From positions 49,737,281 to 49,801,280 of the forward strand of contig NC_092644.1 of NCBI RefSeq assembly GCF_039555335.1: DNA of 64,000 bases, read 5' to 3'. Source of the stretch: Amphiura filiformis. Taxonomy: Eukaryota > Echinodermata > Ophiuroidea > Amphilepidida > Amphiuridae. The notes beneath the pieces are model-generated. The model was not told where the DNA came from. It saw nothing but the letters and a program-made list of their open reading frames with translations, and searched no databases. Positions 43,801-46,300 of the stretch are shown here, piece after piece (the stretch's first letter is position 1; every line of letters starts with the position of its first letter). The translations under genes and the position numbers were made by a program.

Positions 43801-46300
43801 GTTGCAACCAAGAAGAATGTTAATGAAACTAGAGTTTGGTTCTAATAAATTTAGATTGAAAGTTGTTCCCGTTGAAGTAATGACGCGATATATTAGAGAG
43901 TTTGCGAAATGAAGTTAGCAAATATACTTCGATTGTGTACTTCACGTATATCGATTGTTTTTATTGCTCTGATTTACTTCAATGCGAACGTGTAATTGTT
44001 ACTGTACCAACAGCAACTTTAACAAGTTAATGGTCTTGAACCTTAAACTCGGAACATTATGAGTATCAATAGGCGATAATGTGTCCCTTTTGATCTTACA
44101 AGTGGGTTATTGGTCACACCACACCTTCCTACCCTTTCTTACGAAACACAACCTATGACAATCATGTTCTATTTAAAAACACATGCACTTAACACATGCC
44201 ATACACTTCCCAGAACTCCCCCAGAAGTATGCTACTAAACTGCTAGCTCCAGTAAAAACAAGCCATTTTACGTGAACATTATCCCCTTGTCGATGCCAAT
44301 TTGCAAGCTGGTTGTTTTTACATCATGATCACACACAAAAGTATATACCAAGCTTGAACATTATTTTAACCTAATTTAATCACTAATTTTCAACAACACG
44401 TGGCGTGTTTTTTCTACCCAGACCAAAAGTTATTTCCAGTAGTTGGTCTTTTAACTAGATAATACATAACTTCATATTTTGTATAGTGCATGAAACTATT
44501 GTTCTTACATTGACGAATTCTCGTTCATAATTTACTTCTCTTTCGACTTAGGCGTTCACTTAGACCTCTGGAAGCTTTAATGGCAGAGTGGCTTAGAATA
44601 GATAATCCTCTAGACGTTGAAGTTGTGCTTTTGAACCGCATTTCGCAAACTCTCTTATAATTGTATTCGCTCAGAATGTTGACCCGAAAAAAATAAACAT
44701 CTGTGTTGCTCTGAAAATGGCACTCGTTAGAGTTCCGAAAGCCCAGCCCCTCTGAAAGGGACATCTCTAGGGAAAGATTAAATCTTACTCAAACATCTAT
44801 GTTGTATAAATGAAACAACAAAATGAAATCGTGTTTCTTGAACATACATCATAATATACTTTATTTAATCTTTTATATTCCAATATAGAAGGGTCTTTTC
44901 TTATGGCTTCAACATGTCGCCTGTTACCATTCATGGATGTCAGCAAATTGGAACAATATCGTCTTGTACAATATACGAAAGACAAAGAAATCTACTTTAG
45001 CGAGGCAGAGGTGCTCGCTATTACCAGGGATATTGAGAAAGCGCTTAGCTTTTTGCGGCATCATGGTATTACTCACGGAGCGATTTCGGAGGAATATGTT
45101 TTTGTTGAAGAGGTTAGAAAACTCATGTTAATTTAATTTTAAGGGGGTACTACACCCCTGGCCAATTTTGTGCCTATTTGTGTATTTTTCTCAAAAATTT
45201 TGGTGACAAGCAAGATATATATATTATAGGGGCAAGGACTACAACTACTGCACTGAAAATTCAGCAACTCAAGGCAAGTAGTTATTGATTTATTGATCAA
45301 ATATTGGTTTTCCCTCATTTTTGACTGTAACTCCGCAACTGTTGTCTGTGCTGAAATAAAATTTCCAGTGCAGTAGTTGTAATCCTTGCCCCTATAATAT
45401 ACATATCTTACTTGTCACCAATGCGCTATAACTTTTGAGAAAAATGCAAAATAGGCACAAAATTTTGCAGGTGTAGTACCCCTTAAGAAAAACAAAACAT
45501 TGGCTAAAAACAAGCTTTTTTTTTTTTTTTTCTTTTTTTTTATCAAGTCAGGATTGATAGTAACTTAATTCACAAATGAAGACCTGAGCGCAAGAAGACC
45601 ATAAATCCACTTGGCCCCTCAACATGTATAAACTAATAAACTAAAGTTACGTATAGTTTCTTTATAGTTTCTTATGGTTTTATAATGTTTAATACATGTT
45701 CCAGGGTGAAAACATCATGAAAGGTTGTGAAAGATTTGTTTTGGCCCCTGAACATGTATAAAACATTACCAAACTATACGAAACTATACGCAACTTTAGT
45801 GTATACATGTTGAGGGGCCAGGTGGACTTACGGTCTTCTTGCGCTCAGGTCTTCAAATATTCCATGTCAAATTTAGTAGGTATGTTCGATATGAAAATTA
45901 TAAGTTTAAAAAAAACTTTATAATGATTTTCATAGGACTGATTGATTTCATATTGCCTGTTAAACGCAATGTACCCTACTCATTATGCTAGGCCTTGAGA
46001 AGTATAACATGTATAAAGTGTATATACTTGCTTGCCCCTTTCATCAGGTATATTTGCACTTTTCAGATTCATGACAAAATACGGGGTGCGTTCCTCATGA
46101 TGACCGCCTTTGATAAGCGAGTGGCTTCTGAAGCAGCACCGGAGAGTGACCAACTCGGATTTGTCAATGACGCGATGGTACTTGATAATGAAGACGCAGA
46201 GAATGAAAGTACAGAGACAAGTGGTAACAGTTCTTTGTCACAGGACGAGCAAATGCTGCAAGATGTCATTATCAGATTAAATAAAACAATGTTGAAATAA
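631..46300 (+). CDS. Giant mosaic LDLa/LRR G-protein-coupled receptor (GRL101/relaxin-receptor-like), 5'-incomplete
   Basis: Predicted plasma-membrane receptor. Exons: 631-713, 5341-5465, 7625-7677, 8007-8192, 9056-9475, 9755-9868, 10574-10954, 11406-11525, 12839-12871, 13787-13950, 14457-14603, 16077-16233, 17210-17514, 18193-18337, 22638-23066, 23580-23783, 24821-24899, 26312-26460, 27910-27954, 29109-29233, 32993-33127, 34035-34151, 34534-34662, 35060-35206, 35426-35542, 35856-35972, 36275-36383, 37557-37658, 39462-39533, 40154-40225, 41796-41867, 42387-42470, 42659-43708, 44889-45112, 46067-46300. Every junction keeps codon phase. All introns are GT-AG except two GC-AG (donors at 9476 and 43709). 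The first exon starts in phase 1, so the start codon and signal peptide are upstream of the window. Order seen: CTLD-CUB-LDLa-CUB-LDLa-F5/8C-F5/8C-CUB-CTLD-LDLa x7-LRR-7TM-kinase-like tail. LDLa plus LRR plus a LGR-type 7TM is the known plan of relaxin receptors and snail GRL101; the added lectin, CUB and discoidin modules suggest binding of glycans or surfaces (inference). Two single-base frame breaks are described separately. Exon borders are my own reading; no transcript was available. Confidence 0.9.
714..5340 (+). other. Intron 1, mostly unique sequence plus a 1.3 kb TIR element
   Basis: No coding exon seen in this 4.6 kb intron. It holds two back-to-back copies of a short dispersed motif (1436 and 1476, AATTCGCCGTAGAAGTG type) and a non-autonomous element at 3768-5063. 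A phrase close to TGTGCCCAGACGTATTG occurs at about 2251 and again near 3161, so parts of 2200-3200 may be repeat-derived. In 714-1430 and 1520-3760 I see nothing else I can name. Confidence 0.5.
3768..5063. mobile_element. Non-autonomous TIR element, 1.3 kb, intron 1
   Basis: GGAGGTATATAAATAAATGG then AGAATGATC (3768-3796) is repeated exactly in inverse at 5035-5063. The interior has no credible transposase frame and includes a C/G homopolymer patch at 3661-3677. TSD not determined with confidence (bases around both ends share ATCAT). Family unknown. Confidence 0.75.
5536..5830. repeat. MITE with TCGTCTATAGACGAATCC ends, intron 2
   Basis: The left end TTCGTCTATAGACGAATCCAA starts 70 bp after exon 2; the right end is the complement (TTGGATTCGTCTATAAGACG). 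The left end is itself a small palindrome. About 300 bp, non-coding. Confidence 0.75.
5945..7121. mobile_element. TA-flanked mariner-like non-autonomous element
   Basis: It begins CAGGGTGTCTCAAAC after TA and ends TTCTGGGACACCCTG before TA. TA duplication with CAGGGTG ends fits the Tc1/mariner superfamily. The reading frames inside (about 105 residues at most) show no DDE/D transposase motif. A second family member is at 51464-52514. Inside it, at 6009 and inverted at about 6173, are ATTCGCCAGCGA words related to the dispersed motif at 1436, 1476 and 16236. Confidence 0.75.
8250..8530 (+). repeat. tRNA-derived SINE
   Basis: An A box TGGCCGAGTGG (8260-8270), an anticodon-loop-like CTCATAA, and a B box GAGTTCGAGCC (8303-8313) are followed by TGTCCTTGGGCAATGCACTT, a phrase common after tRNA heads in animal SINEs. 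Acceptor stem pairing is poor, so it is not a functional tRNA. It starts 58 bp after the donor of exon 4. The 3' limit is uncertain. Confidence 0.75.
9056..9475 (+). CDS. Exon 5: CUB domain 1
   Basis: One 420-nt phase 1-1 exon. After a DEENNAFC lead it shows the CUB core: [18 protein letters not shown], then the hydrophobic strand [19 protein letters not shown], the SDG turn, a long inserted loop rich in Arg and Asp, and the closing strand [10 protein letters not shown]. The usual second Cys pair of CUB is not evident. CUB modules mediate extracellular protein contacts. The exon ends with a GC donor (CAG|GCAAGT at 9476). Using the nearby GT at 9480 instead would put the next LDLa exon out of frame, so the GC donor is strongly favoured. 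Confidence 0.9.
9755..9868 (+). CDS. Exon 6: LDLa module 1
   Basis: A 114-nt phase 1-1 exon encoding one LDL-receptor class A repeat. Six cysteines are in standard spacing, with CRNGIC in the first loop and [11 protein letters not shown] at the end. The acidic calcium cage is partly kept (D and the terminal DE), with Leu-Ala in place of the usual Ser before it. Flanks are a TTTAG acceptor and a GTAAGT donor. It sits between two CUB domains, an order that recurs with exon 8 after CUB2, as if a CUB-LDLa pair had been duplicated. Confidence 0.92.
10574..10954 (+). CDS. Exon 7: CUB domain 2
   Basis: A 381-nt phase 1-1 exon. It begins with [10 protein letters not shown], then [20 protein letters not shown] (the CUB SP-x-YP-x-Y and CxW signature), strands [11 protein letters not shown] and RLEIGKG, and ends with [11 protein letters not shown]. 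The standard D-x-L-x-I motif appears as DRLEI. Flanks are a TCTACAG acceptor and an ACAG|GTATAT donor. It is extracellular and precedes LDLa 2. Confidence 0.92.
11033..11290. repeat. Foldback element in intron 7
   Basis: Two arms of about 55 bp are near inverted copies. The left arm contains GTCCTATAGCGCTATCGGTG (from about 11056) and the right arm, read on the other strand, contains GTCCTATAGAACTATCGGTG. The outer ends read CCTAGG(G)CAC on both sides. The 150 bp between shows no coding potential. It is a MITE-like non-autonomous element of unknown family. Confidence 0.75.
11406..11525 (+). CDS. Exon 8: LDLa module 2
   Basis: A 120-nt phase 1-1 exon with six cysteines: [16 protein letters not shown], then [17 protein letters not shown]. 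The usual C-terminal SDE is changed to TDQ, so calcium binding is likely weakened although the disulphide frame is intact. It follows CUB2, mirroring the CUB1-LDLa1 pair. Just downstream (about 11540-11560) lies a short AAACTG-rich run after AATAAA, resembling a LINE 3' tail. Confidence 0.92.
12239..12486. repeat. MITE with about 40-bp terminal inverted repeats
   Basis: The ends are almost perfect inverted copies. Each arm, read inward, contains TATGAAGATCTTAGTTGCAA followed by AAGGCCTT(A/G)CATCCAC. The interior is T-rich and non-coding. It lies in intron 8. Confidence 0.8.
12839..12871 (+). CDS. Exon 9: 33-nt linker micro-exon
   Basis: An 11-codon phase 1-1 micro-exon, [11 protein letters not shown], between a TTTTTGCAG acceptor and a G|GTAAGA donor. 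It contains one Cys and two Arg and belongs to no domain; it joins LDLa 2 to the first discoidin module. Because it is symmetric it can be skipped without a frame shift. The call rests on good splice sites and an open frame only. Confidence 0.6.
13787..16233 (+). CDS. Exons 10-12: F5/8 type C (discoidin) domain 1
   Basis: Exons 13787-13950, 14457-14603 and 16077-16233 (phases 1-0, 0-0, 0-1). The start [20 protein letters not shown] is a textbook discoidin opening. [14 protein letters not shown] then joins across the splice to V in exon 11, completing the WLQV strand, followed by [12 protein letters not shown] and [18 protein letters not shown]. Exon 12 ends with [12 protein letters not shown], the closing Cys. 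Discoidin modules bind phospholipid, collagen or glycans. The exon 10 acceptor (AATAG, at 13786) has a weak pyrimidine tract but is the one that keeps phase with exon 9 and retains the first Cys. Confidence 0.88.
14898..15266. repeat. Foldback element, arms over 100 bp, intron 11
   Basis: The left arm runs from AATTATTAATTTAGAC (about 14903) through CGCTTTCGAGGAAC to TTTCTTGGAAACGGCTAGAG (about 15003). The right arm is its inverted copy, ending near 15262 with GTCTAAATTAATAATT. The middle holds about 70 bp of unrelated sequence. It is non-coding and non-autonomous. A 31-bp phrase is also repeated inside (GGCTAGAGAC at 15010 and 15029). Confidence 0.8.
16560..16960. repeat. GGGGCGGC-rich dispersed repeat with a poly-T tract
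   Basis: GC-rich phrases built on GGGGCGGCAAAA recur at 16619-16680 and again, after a T tract of about 29 bases (16802-16830), near 16893 and 16934. Base composition is sharply different from the surrounding AT-rich intron. No open frame of interest. Related G-run phrases occur at 60584-60700 and 62250-62400, so it is probably part of a repeat family. Confidence 0.5.
17210..18337 (+). CDS. Exons 13-14: F5/8 type C (discoidin) domain 2
   Basis: Exons 17210-17514 (phase 1-0) and 18193-18337 (0-1). It starts with [15 protein letters not shown], then [48 protein letters not shown] and, in exon 14, LRITPIDW followed by MRLEILGC. The TQG-x-YWVTKY stretch is more canonical than in domain 1. The intron that splits the WLQ strand in domain 1 is absent here, so the two discoidin modules have different exon layouts and are probably not a very recent tandem copy. 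Confidence 0.9.
17632..17972. repeat. MITE-like element, intron 13
   Basis: The ends are imperfect inverted repeats of about 30 bp: left AAAGGAATATTTCGTGATCC, right (other strand) TAAACGGGCATTGCGTGATC. No coding signal inside. Confidence 0.55.
18615..21650. mobile_element. Non-autonomous hAT-like DNA transposon with 8-bp target duplication
   Basis: A 3,036-bp element in the intron between discoidin 2 and CUB3. The terminal inverted repeats are CAGGGAGGTAAATAA (18615-18629) and its exact complement (21636-21650). They are flanked by the same 8 bases, TCGTATGT, at 18607-18614 and 21651-21658. An 8-bp duplication with CAGGG-type ends is the hallmark of the hAT superfamily. Subterminal copies of ACTGGGTGGGCA cluster near both ends, as expected for transposase binding sites. 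The interior has (GGTC)n near 18857, (TGAA)n near 19804, and repeats of CTCCTTG-CAGTTCTCC at 20200-20310 and of ACATCACTTCCTGAGGGG at 20725-20763, but no transposase. Confidence 0.88.
21680..22110. repeat. GGTCAAAGGTCA-type interspersed repeat
   Basis: After a short (TCTG)n run at 21699 comes sequence with the phrases CTCAAACTTGGTGGGTGGGT (21752), AAGGTCAAAGGTCAAGG and a second CTCAAACTTGGTCGGTGGGT (about 21994). The same vocabulary (accaaacttggt, ggtcaaaggtcaaaa) reappears at 41140-41690, so this is a dispersed family. Non-coding; type unknown. Confidence 0.5.
22638..23066 (+). CDS. Exon 15: CUB domain 3 (3' splice end uncertain)
   Basis: The exon begins [18 protein letters not shown], then [20 protein letters not shown] (the CUB SPNFP motif), a strand [11 protein letters not shown], and [11 protein letters not shown] at the end. 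Four cysteines are present. The acceptor TTTCACCAG is clear. For the donor, GAA|GTAGGA at 23042 would break the frame into exon 16, whereas AATA|GTATGA at 23067 keeps phase 1, so I chose 23066. The frame stays open past this point through a (TCA)n microsatellite, giving an artefactual Ser-rich extension. Confidence 0.8.
23134..23300. repeat. (TCA/ATC)n microsatellite
   Basis: About 165 bp of imperfect TCA/ATC triplets directly after CUB3 in intron 15, with a second short block at about 23512-23532 just before exon 16. Read in the CUB frame it would encode a polyserine run, but the phase-consistent donor lies upstream of it. Confidence 0.85.
23580..26460 (+). CDS. Exons 16-18: second C-type lectin domain, with QPD motif
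   Basis: Exons 23580-23783, 24821-24899 and 26312-26460 (phases 1-1, 1-2, 2-1). Exon 16: [35 protein letters not shown] and the DFIHQLL helix. Exon 17: [19 protein letters not shown] and FTDW. Exon 18: [19 protein letters not shown] and FNQFICMKP. Unlike the first lectin domain, this one keeps QPD, which in classical C-type lectins coordinates calcium and favours galactose, and WHD in the place of WND. Sugar binding is therefore plausible (inference). Intron positions differ from those in the first lectin domain. Confidence 0.9.
24178..24535 (-). repeat. tRNA-derived SINE, minus strand
   Basis: On the minus strand: A box TAGCTCAATCG (24506-24516), then AAGGCGTTCGACTATGG, and a B box GGTTCGAACCC (about 24462-24472). 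The body to about 24178 is GC-richer than its surroundings. A tRNA-like head without an obvious closing acceptor strand indicates a SINE rather than a tRNA gene. It lies in intron 16 between lectin exons. Confidence 0.75.
25033..25719. repeat. AAACGTTTT-rich TIR element
   Basis: The ends are inverted: CCCAGCAAAACGTTTT at the left, and CCCAGCAAACACAAAACG at the right when read on the other strand. Inside are more than ten copies of AAACGTTTT-like words and four copies of a CGGGTTATAT phrase (two in each orientation), with an internal CCCAGCAAACAC at about 25288. It is non-coding. A fragment of the same family lies at 30542-30655, cut off where the LINE begins. Confidence 0.8.
25781..25987. repeat. 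Foldback with 65-bp arms, intron 17
   Basis: The left arm contains CATCCTATCCTGGATGCTTC then GCGATTGGTCAGTGACCCGT (25783-25846). The right arm (25923-25987) is its inverted copy with only a few differences. About 75 bp lie between. It abuts another foldback that starts at 25991. Confidence 0.85.
25991..26262. repeat. Foldback with 49-bp arms, directly next to the previous one
   Basis: The arm ATATGTGATGCGAT(G/C)AAGC then AAAATCAGTCGGAACTCGG (25991-26039) is repeated in inverted form at 26214-26262 with about two differences. The spacer of about 175 bp is non-coding. Exon 18 begins only 49 bp downstream. Confidence 0.85.
26602..27065. repeat. Foldback/MITE with 80-bp arms, intron 18
   Basis: The arm AGCCAAAGAATTAAGGTACC (26602) through AACAAAGACA and GTCATAATT to CAGCCA (about 26682) recurs inverted at 26985-27065. 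The similarity continues weakly outward (ACATACAGTAAGCC / ATATACAGTTAGCC). The interior of about 300 bp has no significant reading frame. Confidence 0.8.
27910..27954 (+). CDS. Exon 19: 45-nt linker micro-exon
   Basis: A phase 1-1 micro-exon with a strong TTGTTTTTTCAG acceptor and a CAG|GTAATA donor. It encodes [14 protein letters not shown], a polar linker with one potential N-glycosylation site (NVS), between the second lectin domain and the LDLa cluster. It is symmetric, so it could be skipped. No domain is recognised. Confidence 0.6.
28371..28980. repeat. Nested foldback sequences, intron 19
   Basis: The first hairpin has arms at 28371-28445 and 28568-28637, sharing words such as TACAGCACCTAAAGT and TTCAAAATCTC/CGAGATTTTGAA. 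The second inverted pair joins 28452-28535 (AAAGCCATATTATAACATT, GAACGCCCTCAA) with 28885-28978. The two overlap, so one may have inserted into the other. Non-coding. Confidence 0.65.
29109..29233 (+). CDS. Exon 20: LDLa module 3, carrying a one-base frame break
   Basis: The exon lies between TTTAATAG and G|GTAAGA. The 5' part in the phase-1 frame reads DLSNMTCP. The rest of a perfect LDLa repeat ([29 protein letters not shown]) lies in the next frame. The exon is 125 nt where a symmetric 1-1 module needs 126. Adding one base in the C4 run at 29128-29131 would restore the first Cys at the normal six-residue spacing from the second. So the module is normal apart from one missing base. Either this is a homopolymer error in the assembly or a null allele; the intact calcium motif argues against long decay. 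Confidence 0.85.
29300..30524. repeat. Large foldback, arms about 220 bp, hosting a nested MITE
   Basis: The left arm (about 29300-29521: AAAAAAAATTGTGCAAGTGA, TACCGTTGTG, GCCGTTTGTTCTGTTCAATT, AATCACAATTGTGCCACTTT) is repeated in inverted order at about 30302-30524. The space between holds the MITE at 29759-30115 and a CACGCG / GCATGCGC palindrome near 30210-30275. Non-coding; family unknown. Confidence 0.85.
29759..30115. mobile_element. TTAA-ended palindromic MITE, copy 1
   Basis: The right end reads GGGGTGTAGTACCCCCTTAA; the left end is a worn TTAAAAATTACTACACCTG. The body is largely palindromic, with TATTATAGGGGCAAGGACTA and its complement. A better preserved copy, flanked by TTAA on both sides, is at 45139-45486. 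TTAA duplication is typical of the piggyBac superfamily, but the terminal bases (GGGGGTAC) are not the standard piggyBac ones, so the assignment is tentative. Confidence 0.75.
30655..32838 (+). pseudogene. 5'-truncated, frame-broken LINE (non-LTR retrotransposon)
   Basis: The element is in sense orientation in intron 20. It starts in the linker before the reverse transcriptase ([20 protein letters not shown]). RT motifs follow: [37 protein letters not shown] (motif A), CGVPQGS (motif B), [12 protein letters not shown] (motif C). C-terminal pieces are at 31797-32162 and 32175-32513. There are at least five breaks: an in-frame TAG near 30850, a T-run shift near 30900, a missing base after GVPQGS near 31658, a shift near 31760 and a TAG near 32160. 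The 3' end has AATAAA and a (TCAAA)n tail at 32800-32835, typical of CR1/L2-like LINEs. Not active. Confidence 0.9.
32993..34151 (+). CDS. Exons 21-22: LDLa modules 4 and 5
   Basis: Exons 32993-33127 and 34035-34151, both phase 1-1. Module 4: [14 protein letters not shown], then [16 protein letters not shown]; six cysteines, with the acidic residue before the fifth Cys replaced by His. Module 5: [13 protein letters not shown], then [17 protein letters not shown]; six cysteines and a complete calcium motif. NVT in module 4 and NIT in module 5 are possible N-glycosylation sites. Intron 22 has a 150-bp MITE at 34188-34340. Confidence 0.93.
33130..34030 (+). other. Intron 21, no feature recognised
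   Basis: About 900 bp between LDLa 4 and 5. It is AT-rich with a GC-richer patch near 33480-33610. I see no exon, TIR or tandem structure that I can support. Confidence 0.4.
34188..34340. repeat. Short MITE (about 150 bp)
   Basis: The ends TAATTGAAGACC(A/G)AATT and the inner ACTAGTTTGC...TGACGTC are repeated in inverted form around a roughly 60-bp core. Non-coding. Confidence 0.75.
34534..35206 (+). CDS. Exons 23-24: LDLa modules 6 and 7, both lacking the C1-C3 cysteine pair
   Basis: Exons 34534-34662 and 35060-35206, phase 1-1. Module 6: [16 protein letters not shown], then [12 protein letters not shown]. Module 7: [17 protein letters not shown], then [11 protein letters not shown]. Each has four cysteines instead of six. 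Aligned to neighbours, the missing ones are the first and third in both, which form one disulphide bond in canonical LDLa. The loss is therefore paired and could leave a stable two-bridge fold. Module 7 also lacks the acidic calcium cage. Both splice sites of exon 23 are good (TTTTTTTCAG, G|GTATAT); the frame stays open past the donor for about 30 codons, which I read as intron. Confidence 0.85.
35426..35972 (+). CDS. Exons 25-26: LDLa modules 8 and 9
   Basis: Exons 35426-35542 and 35856-35972, each 117 nt and phase 1-1. Module 8: [13 protein letters not shown], then [17 protein letters not shown]. Module 9: [13 protein letters not shown], then [17 protein letters not shown]. Both keep six cysteines and an intact acidic calcium site, so they are likely folded and calcium-bound. 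Module 9 sits just before the leucine-rich repeats, the position occupied by the single LDLa of vertebrate relaxin receptors, which there is essential for receptor activation. Confidence 0.94.
36275..36383 (+). CDS. Exon 27: LRR N-terminal cap
   Basis: Acceptor CGACCTCAG; frame [17 protein letters not shown], then LVPKNIKSL. The CPxxCxCxxxxxxC pattern followed by a VP-x-I-x-L turn is the LRRNT cap. The exon enters in phase 1 (module type) and leaves in phase 2 (LRR type), so this is where the intron phase class changes along the gene. Confidence 0.9.
37557..42470 (+). CDS. Exons 28-32: leucine-rich repeats
   Basis: Exons 37557-37658, 39462-39533, 40154-40225, 41796-41867 and 42387-42470, all phase 2-2, with three of exactly 72 nt (24 residues). 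The repeats, read across splices, include [58 protein letters not shown] and LKYL|NIEQQ with [16 protein letters not shown]. The LxxLxLxxNxI frame is clear, although D or G replaces N in some repeats. Five to six repeats is shorter than the ten of relaxin receptors. This array is the presumed ligand-binding horseshoe above the membrane. Confidence 0.9.
37936..38332. repeat. Long hairpin with arms of nearly 200 bp, intron 28
   Basis: A nearly perfect palindrome centred at about 38136 (GGCCTGGTTCC...GAACCAGGCC). The left arm includes ATATTTCAGTAGAACATGAT and AATTTGGTGGGAATCGGATC; the right arm is its inverted copy. The ends are ATAGAGTA(C/T)CGAAGTG. Non-coding foldback element with high arm identity, so possibly a fairly recent insertion. 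Confidence 0.88.
38583..38861 (+). pseudogene. LINE RT C-terminal fragment
   Basis: The frame reads [17 protein letters not shown], then [19 protein letters not shown] and [12 protein letters not shown] before a stop. P-x-YL-x-ELI, AGP-x-LWN-x-LP and F-x-LK-like residues are the typical C-terminus of CR1/jockey-like LINE polyproteins. A (CA)n run at 38699-38718 has expanded inside it (read as THTHTHTH). Degraded related sequence extends back to about 38390. Confidence 0.75.
39644..39977. repeat. MITE with TTAAAG...CCATTCAGT ends, intron 29
   Basis: Left end TTAAAGGTCCATTCAGTG; right end, other strand, TTAAAGACCCATTCAGTTAA. The interior of about 290 bp is non-coding. Confidence 0.75.
40456..41105. 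repeat. Large foldback, arms about 270-300 bp, intron 30
   Basis: The left arm begins AAGGTGTGCACCAAAAACAC (about 40459) and the right arm ends with its complement at about 41102. Shared inner words include TCATATATGGCGTCA, CCATCTTGGATTTTT, AACATGTTATAAACCT and AAATCTAA. The centre is near 40780. Followed by GGTCAAAGGTCA-type repeat sequence to about 41690, the same family as 21680-22110. Confidence 0.85.
42092..42266 (+). repeat. LINE 3'-end remnant with hairpin and (CTGAA)n tail
   Basis: A stem-loop TTCCAGCCCATAATGATGGG-CTGGAA (42092-42119) is followed about 110 bp later by AATAAAA and six tandem CTGAA units (42236-42266). A 3' hairpin plus a short tandem tail is typical of the 3' end of LINE copies. 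No RT coding is left. Confidence 0.6.
42659..43708 (+). CDS. Exon 33: LRR C-terminal cap and seven-helix (class A, LGR-type) domain, with a one-base frame break
   Basis: A large single exon. It opens with [16 protein letters not shown] and FSSCADL (an LRRCT-like cap) and then TM1 [18 protein letters not shown] with the conserved GN. In the next frame come TM2 [19 protein letters not shown]3 with [19 protein letters not shown] (DRW in place of DRY), TM4 [12 protein letters not shown], an ECL2 Cys, TM5 to [10 protein letters not shown]6 [16 protein letters not shown] and TM7 [15 protein letters not shown]. TDxxCWxP and [13 protein letters not shown] are signatures of the glycoprotein-hormone/relaxin/GRL101 branch. 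The shift from frame 1 to frame 2 falls between TM1 and TM2; one base too many in the A5 run at 42862-42866 would explain it. The exon ends at a GC donor, GAAG|GCAAGT, before a TAG. Confidence 0.95.
43767..43912 (+). CDS. Possible alternative terminal exon with kinase-helix-like end
   Basis: A 58-nt segment (43709-43766) after the GC donor looks like a complete short intron, with TATTAAC branch-like sequence, a pyrimidine tract and TTTTCAG. Splicing here in phase 1 gives [14 protein letters not shown], then [18 protein letters not shown] and a TGA stop at 43910-43912. The end resembles the beta3-alphaC part of a kinase N-lobe. It would give a shorter cytoplasmic tail, as an alternative to exons 34-35, which also start in phase 1. 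No donor in the right phase links it to exon 34. Whether it is used is unknown. Confidence 0.4.
44889..45112 (+). CDS. Exon 34: cytoplasmic tail resembling a degenerate kinase C-lobe
   Basis: Acceptor CCAATATAG (phase 1), donor GAG|GTTAGA (phase 0). The frame reads [29 protein letters not shown], then [20 protein letters not shown] and [17 protein letters not shown]. The last stretch matches the helix E plus catalytic-loop pattern of protein kinases (ALxYLHxxGIxHxDI), but HRD is replaced by HGA, and the catalytic Lys and Asn are Ser and Tyr. If it is a kinase fold, it is catalytically dead. No glycine loop or full N-lobe is visible upstream in this transcript model. A TTAA-ended MITE starts 26 bases after the donor. 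Confidence 0.75.
45139..45486. mobile_element. TTAA-flanked palindromic MITE, copy 2
   Basis: TTAAGGGGGTACTACACCCC at the left and GGTGTAGTACCCCTTAA at the right, with TTAA at both borders. The body is palindromic around 45300 with TATTATAGGGGCAAGGACTA and its inverse. It is very similar to the copy at 29759-30115. It lies in intron 34. Confidence 0.85.
45578..45854. repeat. Foldback with about 90-bp arms, intron 34
   Basis: GAAGACCTGAGCGCAAGAAG, CCTCAACATGTATA and ACTAAAGTT at the left are repeated in inverse at the right, ending at GCGCTCAGGTCTTC. It is separated from the preceding MITE by a 30-bp poly-T/C stretch (about 45510-45541). Confidence 0.85.
46067..46300 (+). CDS. Exon 35: terminal exon, acidic C-terminus
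   Basis: Acceptor CACTTTTCAG, phase 0, 78 codons including TAA at 46298-46300. It reads [20 protein letters not shown], then a Ser/Asp/Glu-rich stretch ([20 protein letters not shown]) and ends [12 protein letters not shown]. The first part sits where kinases carry the DFG region; only a vague AFDK is present. The acidic, Ser-rich end may be a phosphorylation or arrestin-type region (inference). An AATAAA at 46900-46905 is the first good polyadenylation signal I see downstream, which would give a 3' UTR of about 0.6 kb. Confidence 0.8.
   Translation: MHDKIRGAFLMMTAFDKRVASEAAPESDQLGFVNDAMVLDNEDAENESTETSGNSSLSQDEQMLQDVIIRLNKTMLK

Noticed and set aside
631-46300. The whole receptor is an old pseudogene
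   Set aside because: More than 30 exons have open frames, good splice sites and intact motifs; the only two breaks are single-base and in or beside homopolymers.
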